Assembly: GCA_025642065.1 (NCBI GenBank)
Contig: JAODUP010000156.1
Location: forward strand, 186,001 to 250,000
Reading direction: 5' to 3'
DNA: 64,000 bases
Source of the DNA: Paralvinella palmiformis
Taxonomy: Eukaryota > Annelida > Polychaeta > Terebellida > Alvinellidae
Below, one piece after another: positions 34,360-46,299 of this stretch. Positions within the stretch are counted from its first letter, which is position 1. Each line of letters begins with the position of its first letter. The position numbers and the translations under genes were made by a program. A model generated the notes under the pieces. The model made no database searches, was not told where the DNA came from, and was given only the letters and a program-made list of their open reading frames with translations.

Positions 34360-36540
34360 TTTATGTAATGTTGTTCTATGTTTTAGACTCTGAAACATGT
34401 TTAGATTTTCGGCTAACATCATAGGATTTTTAAATGCATAAAGATTCACAGACTAAAGAATAAATTAATTCACAAGTTACTCTAGTACGTACCTGTCCTG
34501 TATATCCGTGAATGTTTTAATGCTATTAATTATTGTATCTGCTGTCAGTTTAGTTATGAATCAGAGATATTAATGCTATAAATATGAACTCCAATCTGTA
34601 GAAATGTATCAGTTGTTTTCTTTAATTTGAGAAAACTAAATTTAGACCTAAATACTATTCTGTCGAGGTGTTTTCGAAAATAATATCAATGTTTTGAGAC
34701 CGTCCCGTGATTCTTTAGAAACATTATTGCATAAATTGAGATATGTTATTAATGATACTTTATTAATGGTTTGATTAGAGAACCTTTCAATTAAAATAAC
34801 TGGTAGTTGGTTTGTCAAAATATAATAACTTTCTAGTTATCTATGAATATTGAACCCCTGTTAAGATTTATAGTCCATTCATTATTAAGCTCATTAATGG
34901 TCGAACAACTGAAGGAAATATTGATGAAGTATTTTCCATCTTGTAATGATGGTCATTACTTTACTATGGGATGTTAAAGTGTAGAATGCAATTTTATACT
35001 CAGAGGTGGCGCTTCGGTCACAACATATGACGGAAATATATGATATGTTATTTTTTTATGAAACAGGTGCACGTATTTATCAACCAGGACCAGCCACGTG
35101 CGACAATATCCTTGGGTACAATGTTCTGTTAACTCTGAATCAATAATTGACACAAAGTAAGCCAGGAAAGTCATTACATCATTGATTTATCAATACATTT
35201 GAATAAATCAAATGTCGAAGAGAATTAGGAACCATAGCCTACTGTTGATTTAAACAGTTTGTGACATTCAATTGTTATTTAGCCTAATCATCGGAAGCTG
35301 ACATATTAACAGTGGTGTTCAGAAATTAAATGACACTTCATTAGAATTACGTTGTGACCATACTTACATCGTAATGGGAACCGTACATAGCATCTTCCTA
35401 TCGATATTAATAGTAATATTAGTTCTTATATGGATTGTCTTCGTGCTTAACACGAACATTGCGTTAAATGCAAGTGGATCGAATCTTGTAATCCACACAC
35501 ACATGAACGATGATATAGATTTAACCAACAGAACTAAAGATTTTGACAAATCAGTAAAGAACAAGACTCAACATCTGTACACACGTATAGCAAGTGACGT
35601 GCAAAAAGTAGTTAACACTGAAAAAAATGGAAATCCTTTCTCAGTTGAGGAACACCATTATATGACAGTCTATCCAGTGGGAAGATTGGGCAATCAGTTG
35701 TTCCAATATGCAGTTTTGTATGCCGTTACTCGAACAAATCATACTTGGATACCGGTAATGATGGAAGATAACAATTTGGATTTACTTCAGAATACATTTG
35801 GAACATCTCTATCCATAAGAGTAAAGAACTATAGCTTCATCAATTACACTACAGTTACAGCAGGCGTTGATGCTGATACAACGGTTAAGGTACTAAATAA
35901 TCTGCCGAAAGTCAATATTACGTTGGGTGGATATTTCGAATCACATAAATATTTTTCTCAGGTGAAGGATGATTTAAGGCTTGAATTCATCTTTCCAAGA
36001 CCAATTCAAGATGAAGTTTTTAAATATTTTAATAGTGTAACACCAATATTGTGCAAAGATGAACGGTTTGTAAGAGTAGGCATCCACGTTCGTCGGACAG
36101 ATCAGATCACGGAAGAGAGACAGACCATGGGTTTTATTCCACAGCCTCCAAGTTACTTTATCCACGCCATGGAGTATTTTAAGCAGGAATACAACAGGGT
36201 ACAGTTTATTGTAACTAGTGATGACTTAGCTTGGTGCAAGGAGAATATATTAGATGAACATATAGCATTTTCGACTCACAATTACACAATGGATCTTGCT
36301 ATTCTATCTCTAAGTGATCATATTATAATATCCCTTGGTACCTATTCATGGTGGGCTGGATGGTTGTGTAAGGGTACGACCATATATTATGGTGTAATGC
36401 CCCCAAACGATACCTATCTGGGTTAGGTTTATAATAACAACAGTTGTGTGCCAGTTCCAGATGATGAATATAATAAATGGTTGCCTGTAATATAAAGTTT
36501 CAAAATTCATGCTTATAATACTATTATCCCTTTCCCTATT
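34360..36540 (+). repeat. tandem duplication, unit 2
   Basis: The second unit, offset 2,176 bp from unit 1. Flank and gene are nearly identical. Shared sequence fades after CCCTTTCC near 36536. Unit 2 has a small CTA insertion near 36522 relative to unit 1. Confidence 0.95.
35374..36426 (+). CDS. GT11 alpha-1,2-fucosyltransferase-like paralog, C-terminally truncated
   Basis: 350 residues, otherwise the same as the upstream copy except for seven substitutions: G58D, R84K, E151K, D185G, I223T, W227C and E298A. AAG at codon 351 has become TAG (36424-36426), which removes the last 23 residues, including CVPVPDDEYNKWLPV. The old frame remains readable to 36495. All known catalytic motifs (GRLGNQ, HVRRTD, SLGTYSWWAGWL) are kept, so it is either a shortened enzyme or an early pseudogene. 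The upstream 1 kb is duplicated too, so it may share regulation with copy 1. Confidence 0.88.
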   Translation: MGTVHSIFLSILIVILVLIWIVFVLNTNIALNASGSNLVIHTHMNDDIDLTNRTKDFDKSVKNKTQHLYTRIASDVQKVVNTEKNGNPFSVEEHHYMTVYPVGRLGNQLFQYAVLYAVTRTNHTWIPVMMEDNNLDLLQNTFGTSLSIRVKNYSFINYTTVTAGVDADTTVKVLNNLPKVNITLGGYFESHKYFSQVKDDLRLEFIFPRPIQDEVFKYFNSVTPILCKDERFVRVGIHVRRTDQITEERQTMGFIPQPPSYFIHAMEYFKQEYNRVQFIVTSDDLAWCKENILDEHIAFSTHNYTMDLAILSLSDHIIISLGTYSWWAGWLCKGTTIYYGVMPPNDTYLG

Positions 36541-36936
36541 CTGATAAATAATATGATCTAGGAACGGTTGTTCTAATTCTATGCTTGCTTACAAGCTATT
36601 GCTATCGGTGAATGTTTGAACATTTACAACTTTCTGATCTTACGAAGAACAAATAATCACTATCGTTGGCTATGAAATAAACATTTTTAATACTAAATAT
36701 AAATAGTTTATTTATCAACGTTCAATTTTTACTGTTGAATGTAGATTAACTTGCCCACACAAGCTCACACTATGAAGAGCTATAGTATATTTCCACAACT
36801 GTAAGCTTACGACGTTATTTATGATGGTATGTTAGTCTGTAGATCGCATGATCGGTAAATGTTGACAATCGTTTTAATTTGGCAAACCTTTTTTCAACTG
36901 GCCAAATTCACCCAATGATAGCGATCTCAACGTTTT

Positions 36937-36938
<2 letters not shown>
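36541..36938. other. 3' flank of the fucosyltransferase pair
   Basis: AT-rich. GAAATAAAC near 36673 could serve as a poly(A) signal variant. No coding sequence. Confidence 0.35.

Positions 36939-37018
<80 letters not shown>
36939..37018. repeat. (AT)n microsatellite
   Basis: A pure TA alternation of about 80 bp. Confidence 0.98.
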
Positions 37019-37020
<2 letters not shown>

Positions 37021-37093
37021 AATCATCAAATAAGGACATTCTGTTCTATATTCTCTATTTCGATTTCTAGCATCAACATTACGGAAATACATC

Positions 37094-37205
37094 CCGAGAA
37101 AAACTGTTTAACACACGTTGTTAAAGCTACATATCCTTAAATTATGTTATGTTTACATCCTATATCCGTTCACCTAGTAATTATGTTCTATTTAAATGTT
37201 ACTAT
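37094..37205 (+). repeat. solitary PLE 3' tail, copy 2
   Basis: Matches 30180-30295 from GAGAAAAACTGTTTAA to TTCTATTTAAATGTTA and ends in an ATT array. It has no RT sequence and is therefore a short, strongly 5'-truncated insertion of the same element. Confidence 0.85.
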
Positions 37206-37412
37206 TATTATTATTATTATTATTATTATTACTTGGACTAAAATTAGTATCATCATCATCATCATCAATCACCATCACCACCCCCCTCCACGACCACGAC
37301 CACCACCACCACCAGCATCATCATCATTATCATCATCATCATCATCATCATATCATCATCATCATCATAGTCATCACCATCATCACCACCCCCACCACCA
37401 GCACCACAGGAG
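37205..37412. repeat. (ATT)n, (ATC)n and (CAC/CCA) simple sequence
   Basis: ATT, ATC, CCACGACC-like and ATC blocks follow each other. Translations here (His-rich, Ser-rich) are artefacts. Confidence 0.95.
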
Positions 37413-37690
37413 TGATGTGATATATCCCGCATACATTCTTTTATTATGTAGTATTATACAAAACAGTTATATCGGGTCATGTTTGGCTTTACCGATATAT
37501 TAATAAAGATATTTTATTAAAAATAAAAGTTTAGATGATGGCTAATTTTGGTCTGATAAATATTTATTCCACTAAACCTAATATTAGTAGAAGAAATAGC
37601 TCTGTAGTAATAGGGGGAGGAAGAGAAGTGGTACAAATGTCATTAGTTGTAGAAAAGTTATATTACGTTTAGCATCAATAGAATAAGTAG

Positions 37691-37783
37691 TACTAATACT
37701 ACTACTACTATTACTACTACTACTACTACTTACTACTACTACTACTACTACTACAACTAATAATAATAATAATAATAATAATT
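37691..37783. repeat. (CTA)n-(AAT)n microsatellite
   Basis: An ACT/CTA run with small interruptions is followed by AAT units. Confidence 0.95.
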
Positions 37784-40700
37784 CTGAATAAATACGGAAT
37801 CAGCAGTTCGTTAATAGCTACTGTTTCTTGTATTATTGATTTTGTACACTTTTAGATTGGTCTGAGTCTGAGCCTGAAAGTTTAAGACAGTCAATTTCCC
37901 AATTGGGTCTAGTACATCAGCATCAAATGATCAGACTTCTGCCTTCTCGCTCTCGGAAATATTTCCTAGGATGTAAAAATAATTGCTCTTATCATAACAT
38001 AAAGCAATATATTTAACCTGGAGGATGCAACTTATTTCCATATTAACGCCTAACATATTTTCATTGCGGATCGCTCGGATTGATTTAAAATTGCTCGACG
38101 CATGAATACAAATATGAAACTGATGTAATTCGCCATATATCTGTCCGTATATTACACATAAAACATTACATTTCTAACGATTATACTATTAAGTACTAGC
38201 AGCAAGAAGACACTCTAGAGACTAACCAGTTGCCATACAGGAAGGCAGTTCACAATAAAAAATAACTGTTCCTGGTTTTATACAATAGTTGAGGATATTT
38301 AGAAATATGTATCTAATTTACCAACATGCAGTTGAACTATTGACATATTTCTATCCCGAGTGCATTTTAGAGTTAGCTACACACATCAATAGTAACACAA
38401 AATAACACACCACGTACAAAATGACAGATTTACTGTCTATTACTTCGGTGAATATCCAAATTTAAATTGCAACTGGAGATATTCATACAATAAACTAAGT
38501 TTGAATAAAGTATAATTTGACAAAGTATTGTATAGGCATATGTGTGTGTGTGTGTGTATGTGTGTGTGTATATATATATATATAATGGGTTGATTGAATT
38601 GTTTTAAATTTAATTAAGAGCTAATATTCATCAAGGTGAATGAATTTAATAGTGATTGATGCACCACCTGGGAAATTTCTCTTATATTTGAGATGTATAG
38701 TTGAAAGCTTAGACCAAGTGGATTGTCCTTCGCCATTCATCAACTAATGATTTAACTCAAGTAACACAAACAAGGAAGTAATATTCTCATGCAAATTGTT
38801 TTGTCATAACATTCTCCTAACAACGAATAGAAATAATTATCTTTTAAACTTCAAAACTCCTCATCAGGATTATCTAAGCATAACAATAACAGTTTTACAG
38901 AAATTAATTAATCGCCATCTAAAATCACAATAAGTAACTGCATCTAAAGGTTTTCATATAAAATTATCGAAATAGTATTTGCCAAACTCGCACATCAAAT
39001 TAAGTTAGTTATGACTTAGCTCAATCTATTTTTATCTTCAAAATTGAATTCTAACATATATCGAACTGAGTGTATCGAAATTTTGTATTAAGTTGTGTCG
39101 TCTAAGTGAGGACAATATATAAATATATAAAAAAACATTTTAATTATTATGTGTCATAATTAAGCAAACAGGGTCAGTTTAAAGTATAAAATGAGAACGA
39201 ATGTTTAGCATTACATAAATTGAATGGTTTAGCAATTAAAGTGAAATTGGGATTTTGAGGTAATAATTTAGCAATTATTTATAATAAATATATTTTATTT
39301 TATCCGGTAGAATCCCTACTATCGGGTTTCAAGCATTTCGTAGTATCCGTTTTTAATTATTTGCCAATAATTAATAAATGGCCATAACTCTTTGACCAAA
39401 TGATAACAATGAGTAAAAGGTTAATTATGGCAGCATAACAGACCAAAATCAAACTATCTTAAGCAAATAAATAATAAGAACAAAGAATAGACTTCATATT
39501 TCCTGTTGCAAAAGATTCAAAGGTAATAAAGGCGAAATATGATTGACGTTTGAAAGATGGTGGATATATTATGAAAGCGATAAAAATGTAATTTGTTTTT
39601 CGGAATTATTTTTATTTTGTGAAGTGAAGAAAGATTATAAAGTACAATATATAAATCAATCATTGCAGATTTATGTTCTTCTCTCCATATATTGCTTTAT
39701 TCCTGATGCATTAACTTGTTTCTTATTCTCCATTAATTTACCATTTTTATGGCTGAACGTGTCTTCAACGATCTTATCAGACATTCCCACAATAAGAACC
39801 ATTTGCAGGTGTACTTGTGGGTATGTGTATATTTATTTATCTATATAGGTGGATGCACGTGAATGTGTATTTCAATACCTATATCTCCGCATATTTCAAA
39901 ATTACACAGATATTACGAGAACTAGCTATAACTAGCCAATTATAGTACCGCTATCTAGTCACGCAAATTATTGGGGATGGGTAAATTGGTGATCCACCCT
40001 AGGCTTCTCGGAAGCGAACACTGGACACCATTATGCAAATCATATCACTCATCCTTTGTATTGGAGTTTTTTGGGGGGTTAATTACTCTATAGCTACTAT
40101 CTTTTCCGCTTTCTACACGTCTGTAGTCGTCTCCTCTCTATACTTGTTAATTATTTCACTCATGAGCTAAAACAATTATTATGCTAAACACGCGCTATTC
40201 TTGCCTCTCTTCTAGCTATCATACATTATATTTATCACCAACGAAAAGCCATGTATGGGTATATATAACTATATTAAGATATCACGTGGTAGAGGTTTCG
40301 AAAGCAAAAGCGATTACTTGCTACATAAACACCCGTCTCATTCACTGAACAAAATTAGCGTCTTTTCATCAGTTTGAAATAAGCTGATAAAACATATCTA
40401 GTCCTGCTGTTTTATTTCCAATCCAGAGTTTTGTGGGAAAAGGAATATCGTGATAATTATATAAGCATATTAAATAATAGAACAGAAGATGCATTTTAGA
40501 GCTAATAGAGCTAAGGAGGTTTTGACAGGAAGACACATACATTTCATTATTACTCTCATGATTGGACATTGTGATTAAAATTATTACTACTTAAACCGTT
40601 ATTTTGCAAATTCAGATTAGAAGAAAACCTTTTTATCATGGGTATATCAATCAAACGTTAAACTAGCTAATTAATCACACTCATCACATATATTTAATGG

Positions 40701-40924
40701 CCGCTTCATCTAGAACAATTATTTTGAAACATATATACTGAAGTGTTATAATTTTCTTATGATTTCTATGAAACGTTTTGTAAACTCATAATTATAAAAT
40801 TTATTAAATATAATTGCTTGCTTTAAAACTTGAAATATACTGAGACAAGTAAGTTAGTATATATCACAATTAAGTAATACGTTATTATTATCATTACCTA
40901 TGCCAGTGATAATTCTACATTTGT
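37784..40924. other. long AT-rich region, no gene seen
   Basis: About 3.1 kb on both strands without a protein-like segment or a repeat match found by eye. A short GT/AT microsatellite lies at 38539-38584. The open frames at 39543-39848 and 40369-40569 have low-complexity, AT-driven composition and no splice or motif support. Confidence 0.45.
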
Positions 40925-41250
40925 TATTCAGATACTATTGCAGGTGCCAGTGTCTCGGCTCAAGTCATATGGTGATTGTGCGTTTAGTGTTGCAGCCCCC
41001 ACTTTGTGGAATAAGTTGCCGGCAAATATTAGAAATGCGTCGACTCTTGGAAATTTTAAGTCTCTTCTAAAAACACACCTATTTAAGGTCGCTTTCACAG
41101 ATAAATAATTATTATCTTTTAAATCATTACAGGGTTTTTACAGACATTATTTGGGGTATTATTATATTACATATTATTTGTACAGCGCCTTTGAATGGCT
41201 CCTGCTAGTAAGGGCGCTTAATTAAATACACATTATTATTATTATTATTA
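40925..41250 (+). pseudogene. LINE 3' end (ORF2 C-terminus and 3' UTR)
   Basis: Reads VSRLKSYGDCAFSVAAPTLW, then NKLPANIRNAST, then LLKTHLFKVAF and a stop. This is the standard C-terminal end of CR1/L2-type ORF2. The 3' UTR (TACAGCGCCTTTGAATGG) and an (ATT)n tail at 41231-41251 complete it. The coding end is undamaged, so the insertion is fairly young. Confidence 0.85.
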
Positions 41251-41509
41251 TAATTCTCTTTGTCTGGTTGTTTATTCCAATTATATCCTAAATCCTTGTC
41301 AACACTTTTCTTTTGATTAAATTTCCGCAATGTATTCCGTCTAATCTTTTGTTGATCTAATATGGGAGGCAGGGCTACATTAATCCAATAATTAATTTCT
41401 CTGTGTATGTATGACATGGTGGTTGTGGTTTTATGTGTACGCGCGTGTGGATGTTTGTGTGAAAACTGTATTCTTGTAGTCTTGTACAACATACTTATGC
41501 TATATAATC

Positions 41510-41514
<5 letters not shown>

Positions 41515-41550
<36 letters not shown>

Positions 41551-41572
41551 GCGTATCTGTGTGTGTGTGTGT
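41515..41572. repeat. (AT)n and (GT)n at the end of repeat family R2
   Basis: An AT run (41515-41548), a 12-bp spacer and a GT run directly adjoin the R2 copy, mirroring the CA-AT arrangement at 56165-56329. Confidence 0.9.
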
Positions 41573-42436
41573 TTTAGGGTACATAGTAAGAGGCAACAGG
41601 CACAGAGCATGAATTATATCTAAACATCCTTCGAAACCTACCTCCATAAATCTAAATACAACTATACATACATTAATCTAAAAATAAAATGTTCCATACC
41701 TCCACATATCGATAGATGTGTGCGTATACCTAAGCATGTGTCTGGTCTACTCATCAGCCTGTGGGAACCAGCTAATTCGCTTTTCGTACGCGACAAATAT
41801 GTCACGCTCACAGGAAAGCGGCTACATGCAGGCTACGTACAAAATGCGGAAGCACGTAAACATACCATTTGATACCACAGCTCGCAACAAACAATACGTG
41901 CGTGTGGTTCAATGGTGACTTGCTACATACATATCATAAACTATTTTGACACTACAGTTTACATTCAACAGCAATTTTCTGTGGTCCAAAAGAAACCTGT
42001 ATATAAAACATTTCGACACCTCAGATGCTGACCTCAGCTTTATTCTGTGTACGAATAACTGAATAAATCCTACCTATATGAACCATGTATCAATACAAGT
42101 CCGACTAGTCTGGCGTCGAAGTTCTTCTCTAACCTAAGTGAAATTTCAAGCCTTTTATATAGCCTCAGCGTGTTAACAAACATTACAGTTTGTTCATAAC
42201 AAAGAGAATGTACACTAACTCAGTATGGACTCACTGAAGTGATTTAACTAAAATAAAAACAAAGTAGCAATACTGCACAATGCATTATTACTGGACTAGA
42301 ACGAAATATCGTCTCAAACCTGAGTAAATACTATGATTTACTCGAACTCAACAGCTAACCCTCATACGTTTCCGTTCATCACTAAGGGAACGTTTATTCA
42401 CGCTTAATTTAGCGTCCCTAAGCATATGCAGTTAGG
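41573..42436 (+). repeat. dispersed repeat family R2, copy 1
   Basis: About 860 bp, the reverse complement of 55358-56167 and 54292-54908. Shared blocks include CAGCCTGTGGGAACCAGCTA, ATTCGCTTTTCGTACGCGA, CGTCGAAGTTCTTCTCTAAC and GATTTACTCGAAC. A reading frame with LWEPANSLFVRDKYVTLTGK is open here and in copy 2. The element class is unknown. Confidence 0.85.
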
Positions 42437-42656
42437 TGTATTTATATGTATTTGCGTTTAAATGTATTTATGTTTATGTCTGTATATATCTATCTGTATC
42501 TAACTCAGTTTATTGATATTCTTTATTGACTTAAAGCTGGTTGAAATGGTATGGCGTTTCTATCAGCACAAGGTCACCATTGATCAAGAGTGAAATGTGA
42601 GGAACAAAGCATTAATTTATTCAATTTTACTCACTCTACAATATTAATGGCATCAC

Positions 42657-42908
42657 ATTGTTTCTGGTCACTGAAATGGCATAACATATTCTCTAGATGT
42701 TATGTATAACTACTAGAAAGCCAATAGCATCAAAAGGTGCATTGTTTCTGGTCACTGAAATGGCATAACATCTTCTCTAGATGTTATGTATAACTACTAG
42801 AAAGCCAATAGCACCAAAAGGTGCATTGTTTCTGGTCACTGAAATGGCATAACGTCTTCTCTAGATGTTATGTATAACTACTATAACGCCAATAGCATCA
42901 AAAGGTGC
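42657..42908. repeat. 84-bp tandem repeat, three copies
   Basis: Exact 84-bp periodicity (42657, 42741, 42825) with only a few changes between units. Each unit contains CACTGAAATGGCATAAC and TAGATGTTATGTATAACTAC and ends in AAAAGGTGC. Confidence 0.95.
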
Positions 42909-42959
42909 AAATATTGCTTTATTACTTGTATCCAATCGCAGTCGCCTTCGTTTATGTAT

Positions 42960-43127
42960 GAGTGTGTTTATTTGTGTTTTTGTTCGAGTGTGAGTGTGTC
43001 TCTCTGTGTGTTTATTTGTGTTTTTGTTTCTGTGTGTGTTTGTGTTCCGGTGTATATATACATGTTCGTGTGTATTTATATGCGTGTGTGTCTGTGTGTG
43101 TTTGTTTGTGTGTGTGTGTGTGTGTGA
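42960..43127. repeat. GT-rich microsatellite with an internal duplication
   Basis: Irregular GT/TTTGT sequence; TGTGTTTATTTGTGTTTTTG occurs twice. Predicted Cys/Val-rich peptides are artefacts. Confidence 0.85.
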
Positions 43128-43492
43128 AATCTGCAGCTTTCAGACTATTTCTCTTAACTGGGGGTAATCAGTAGAAAGCAGATACACTGCCATTTATCTC
43201 ACCCAGCTACAACAGTTTTACCTGCATACTAGAATTGTGATCCTGTTTGTCTCATATCAGCATTAGTGTTCTGGTCTCAAGAATTACCAGTTTACCATGC
43301 CTCCGCAATAAGAAGATCCTGACTAATATTTAGCTTTACTACACGTACTTTTGCGGCATTAGAAAATCAAACATCTTGCATTAGACCATATCTGTCAGCC
43401 AAAGTATCCCACTACGTGGTGGTTTCGATTAGCAGATGATGTTATTGCCATAATGTTGTATGCCAAGTAACTTTACAATATTTATTATTCAT

Positions 43493-43496
<4 letters not shown>

Positions 43497-43581
<85 letters not shown>
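43497..43581. repeat. (AT)n microsatellite
   Basis: About 85 bp of AT alternation. Confidence 0.98.
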
Positions 43582-43584
<3 letters not shown>

Positions 43585-46299
43585 GTTGTTTCAGTGAATC
43601 TTCCTCATTCGTGCATATCCAGTTAAACTAAATATGATGATCAACGATTAAAACATGATATCTATTGGTGTATAATATAGATATAATTAAAACAGTATTT
43701 TTATCACGCAATTGTGTTCACACATTAGTCGAAGTAAAGTTGTAGGACGAAATGTCCTTTTCTATATAATCATACTTATAAAGATTGTTTCTAGACATGC
43801 TTAGCCATGGAAAAAATAAGTAAATGACCTACTAAGTAAGCTGAAATTTCATTTTTAGCTACCCAATGTCTAATATTTTGAAATCGATTGAAATTATTAT
43901 TCGACCATTGGTGTGGTTAAGATATGTTTCTCCTCTTTCCGCGCACATTCAGGTGCAATATGCAAACACAGTAACATATAATTGCAAAAGATTTTATGAC
44001 TATTTCGTCCCATTGCAACCTCTTGATTTGAATATGATTAAGTGCATTACAGCTGGGAGAAATCCAAATATGATACCATGAGGCGAGAACACGAATGTTG
44101 GTTATAAAAAATTTATCAAACCGTTATCAAATCCAAGTCAAAGTTTATTTGGCATTTGTATAGGTGTTTGACAACAAATGGACAATGTTTTGCAATAACA
44201 TAATGTTGATCAACAGCCAGTTATCAGTATTCTAGTTCTGATGAGTCTATGCTAAATAAAACATCTAATATTACGAGACAGTATGAACTTCCCTAAAACT
44301 GAGAAAAACACACACGCTTTAAATGGATATAAGTCATAACTCACTTAAGTATTATTTTATACATATGGCTGGCACAATATCATCTTGAACTGATTACTTA
44401 CAAGATTGTTGACTTTTTAACACTTACTTTTTATTCGGCTACTGCGAGGGTCGATAACATTTTCTGTCTGTGTATATGCAATCACATATTTCGATTGATG
44501 TTTTTTTTCTACTTACAAATGTATTATAAAACAGTTGTTTTATGCATAGAGTTCTTCGAACAGGTTATTACAGAATATATCATGGTGTATACATGACTAT
44601 CTATAATTCCAATTCATTATTTACCTTTTTTCCTTAATGTGCGTAATACAAATAATATTACTTAATGTAATATATTTCCGCCATAGATTAGTATATCATT
44701 CTCTTGAACTTCGAAAATATAGAAACATTTGCTACAGTATGCTTGTTATCTGATAGTCACCTTCTTTTGCGTTTTACTGAACGATCCTTAAATGATATTT
44801 TTCACATATCACAAGATGGCCAAATACAATTTCCAGTTCCTACTTAGGTTTTGACTAACAACACTCTAACAGACGCTTTGTTTCTAAGGGATAGAAAAGA
44901 ATTTGATGTGATCACTTTGGAATATGACAAATGCGATGAAACGAGAATATGACTTGCTGATTGAATGACTATTGACATATTACCATATTTTACCATAAAA
45001 TATTGCCTAAAACATCCTGTCGCAAAATGAAATTTCTGTACAATGAATATGTACGACTTTGGGCTGCTCTTAAACTATAAATCTAATTTCGTAGAATTGT
45101 GTGTTATATATACGGTAAATCAGCCTTACACAAATAATATGGTTTTGATAGTTCCTTGAACCTTTTTCAGACTGGTACAATGTTGGAGTACCATCTTAAA
45201 TGACGAGCATTTCCTTAGATGGTGGTAAGGCAGCACTGATTAGATGCTTACTAACATAATATACCCATACATCGATAGTTCATTAATAGCAACGTAATAC
45301 AATAAATATATATGAAATCCTATTGAAGATGTTTTAGTCTAATTATATACATATATATTATGTACATCACATTTATCATTTTCCTAATAACATCGATTCA
45401 GGTTTTGCGTTTAGGACAGCGATACTTGATAAAATAATGAACTTCTTTCTTTCAATGAAATAATATGTTGGTGCTTAAACTGACACTCTTCTTAAGCAGA
45501 GAGATTGATCTATGTTCAGTTTGATGCATTTATTGATGAATTGATGGATGCATATATTATTGGATGTATGGGTAGGTCTGATTGATGCATGGCTATGTGG
45601 ATGGACGGATGATGGATTGATGGTTGGATGGAAAATTATAGCCGTGACCCTGGTTATCATACTGGCTAACTAACATTAGCTACAACTCTTTTGATAATTA
45701 TCGTCAGTGTGTGTCTTACTGATTACAGTCTAACTCGTCTGTCGTCCTGTTTTATAAAGCAACGCACTCTCCAATTACATCTGCAAGGATTTCTTCGAAC
45801 AGCATCGGTAACATAATCTCCACATAATACAAGTGCCACGCAATTCCCTTTTATATCACATTTTATACAACACTTCTTATATTTCTTACCACTTATCCAG
45901 TAAAATATTTGTCAAAAAGAGAACGTTCATAAGCTGAAGAGATTTGAGACGTATTGTAAATCTTTTATGTCCGTACATAACATTACTATTGGCACACAAC
46001 TTGTTTTGAGGGGTCTGCATGTGCAGTCGAGAGTTGTGAGACTAGTGAAGACGGAATTTGAATATATTGCCGAAACATGACACGTGTTTGCGAGGAGGTT
46101 TATTGGAGTATGTAAGTAATTTTCACTCATTTGTGTCGATGTATTTGAGTTTGCTGTTTTCTAATTAGTTGCATGATGTTAAGTAAGAAAGCAGAGAGAA
46201 TTTCTTTTGAAATAATATTACTTCCACTATTGTTGTTTTTATTTTTACTATTTTTATTATTATTGATCATAAATGACATCAGTCATAAACACAATCAAG
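43582..46299. other. AT-rich region, no gene seen
   Basis: No splice-bounded or motif-bearing coding sequence was found. The 71-codon frame at 43866-44081 is unsupported. A stretch near 44125-44200 (CAAAGTTTATTTGGCATTTG, TGACAACAAATGGAC) may be a LINE 3' UTR on the minus strand but has no coding part. Confidence 0.4.
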
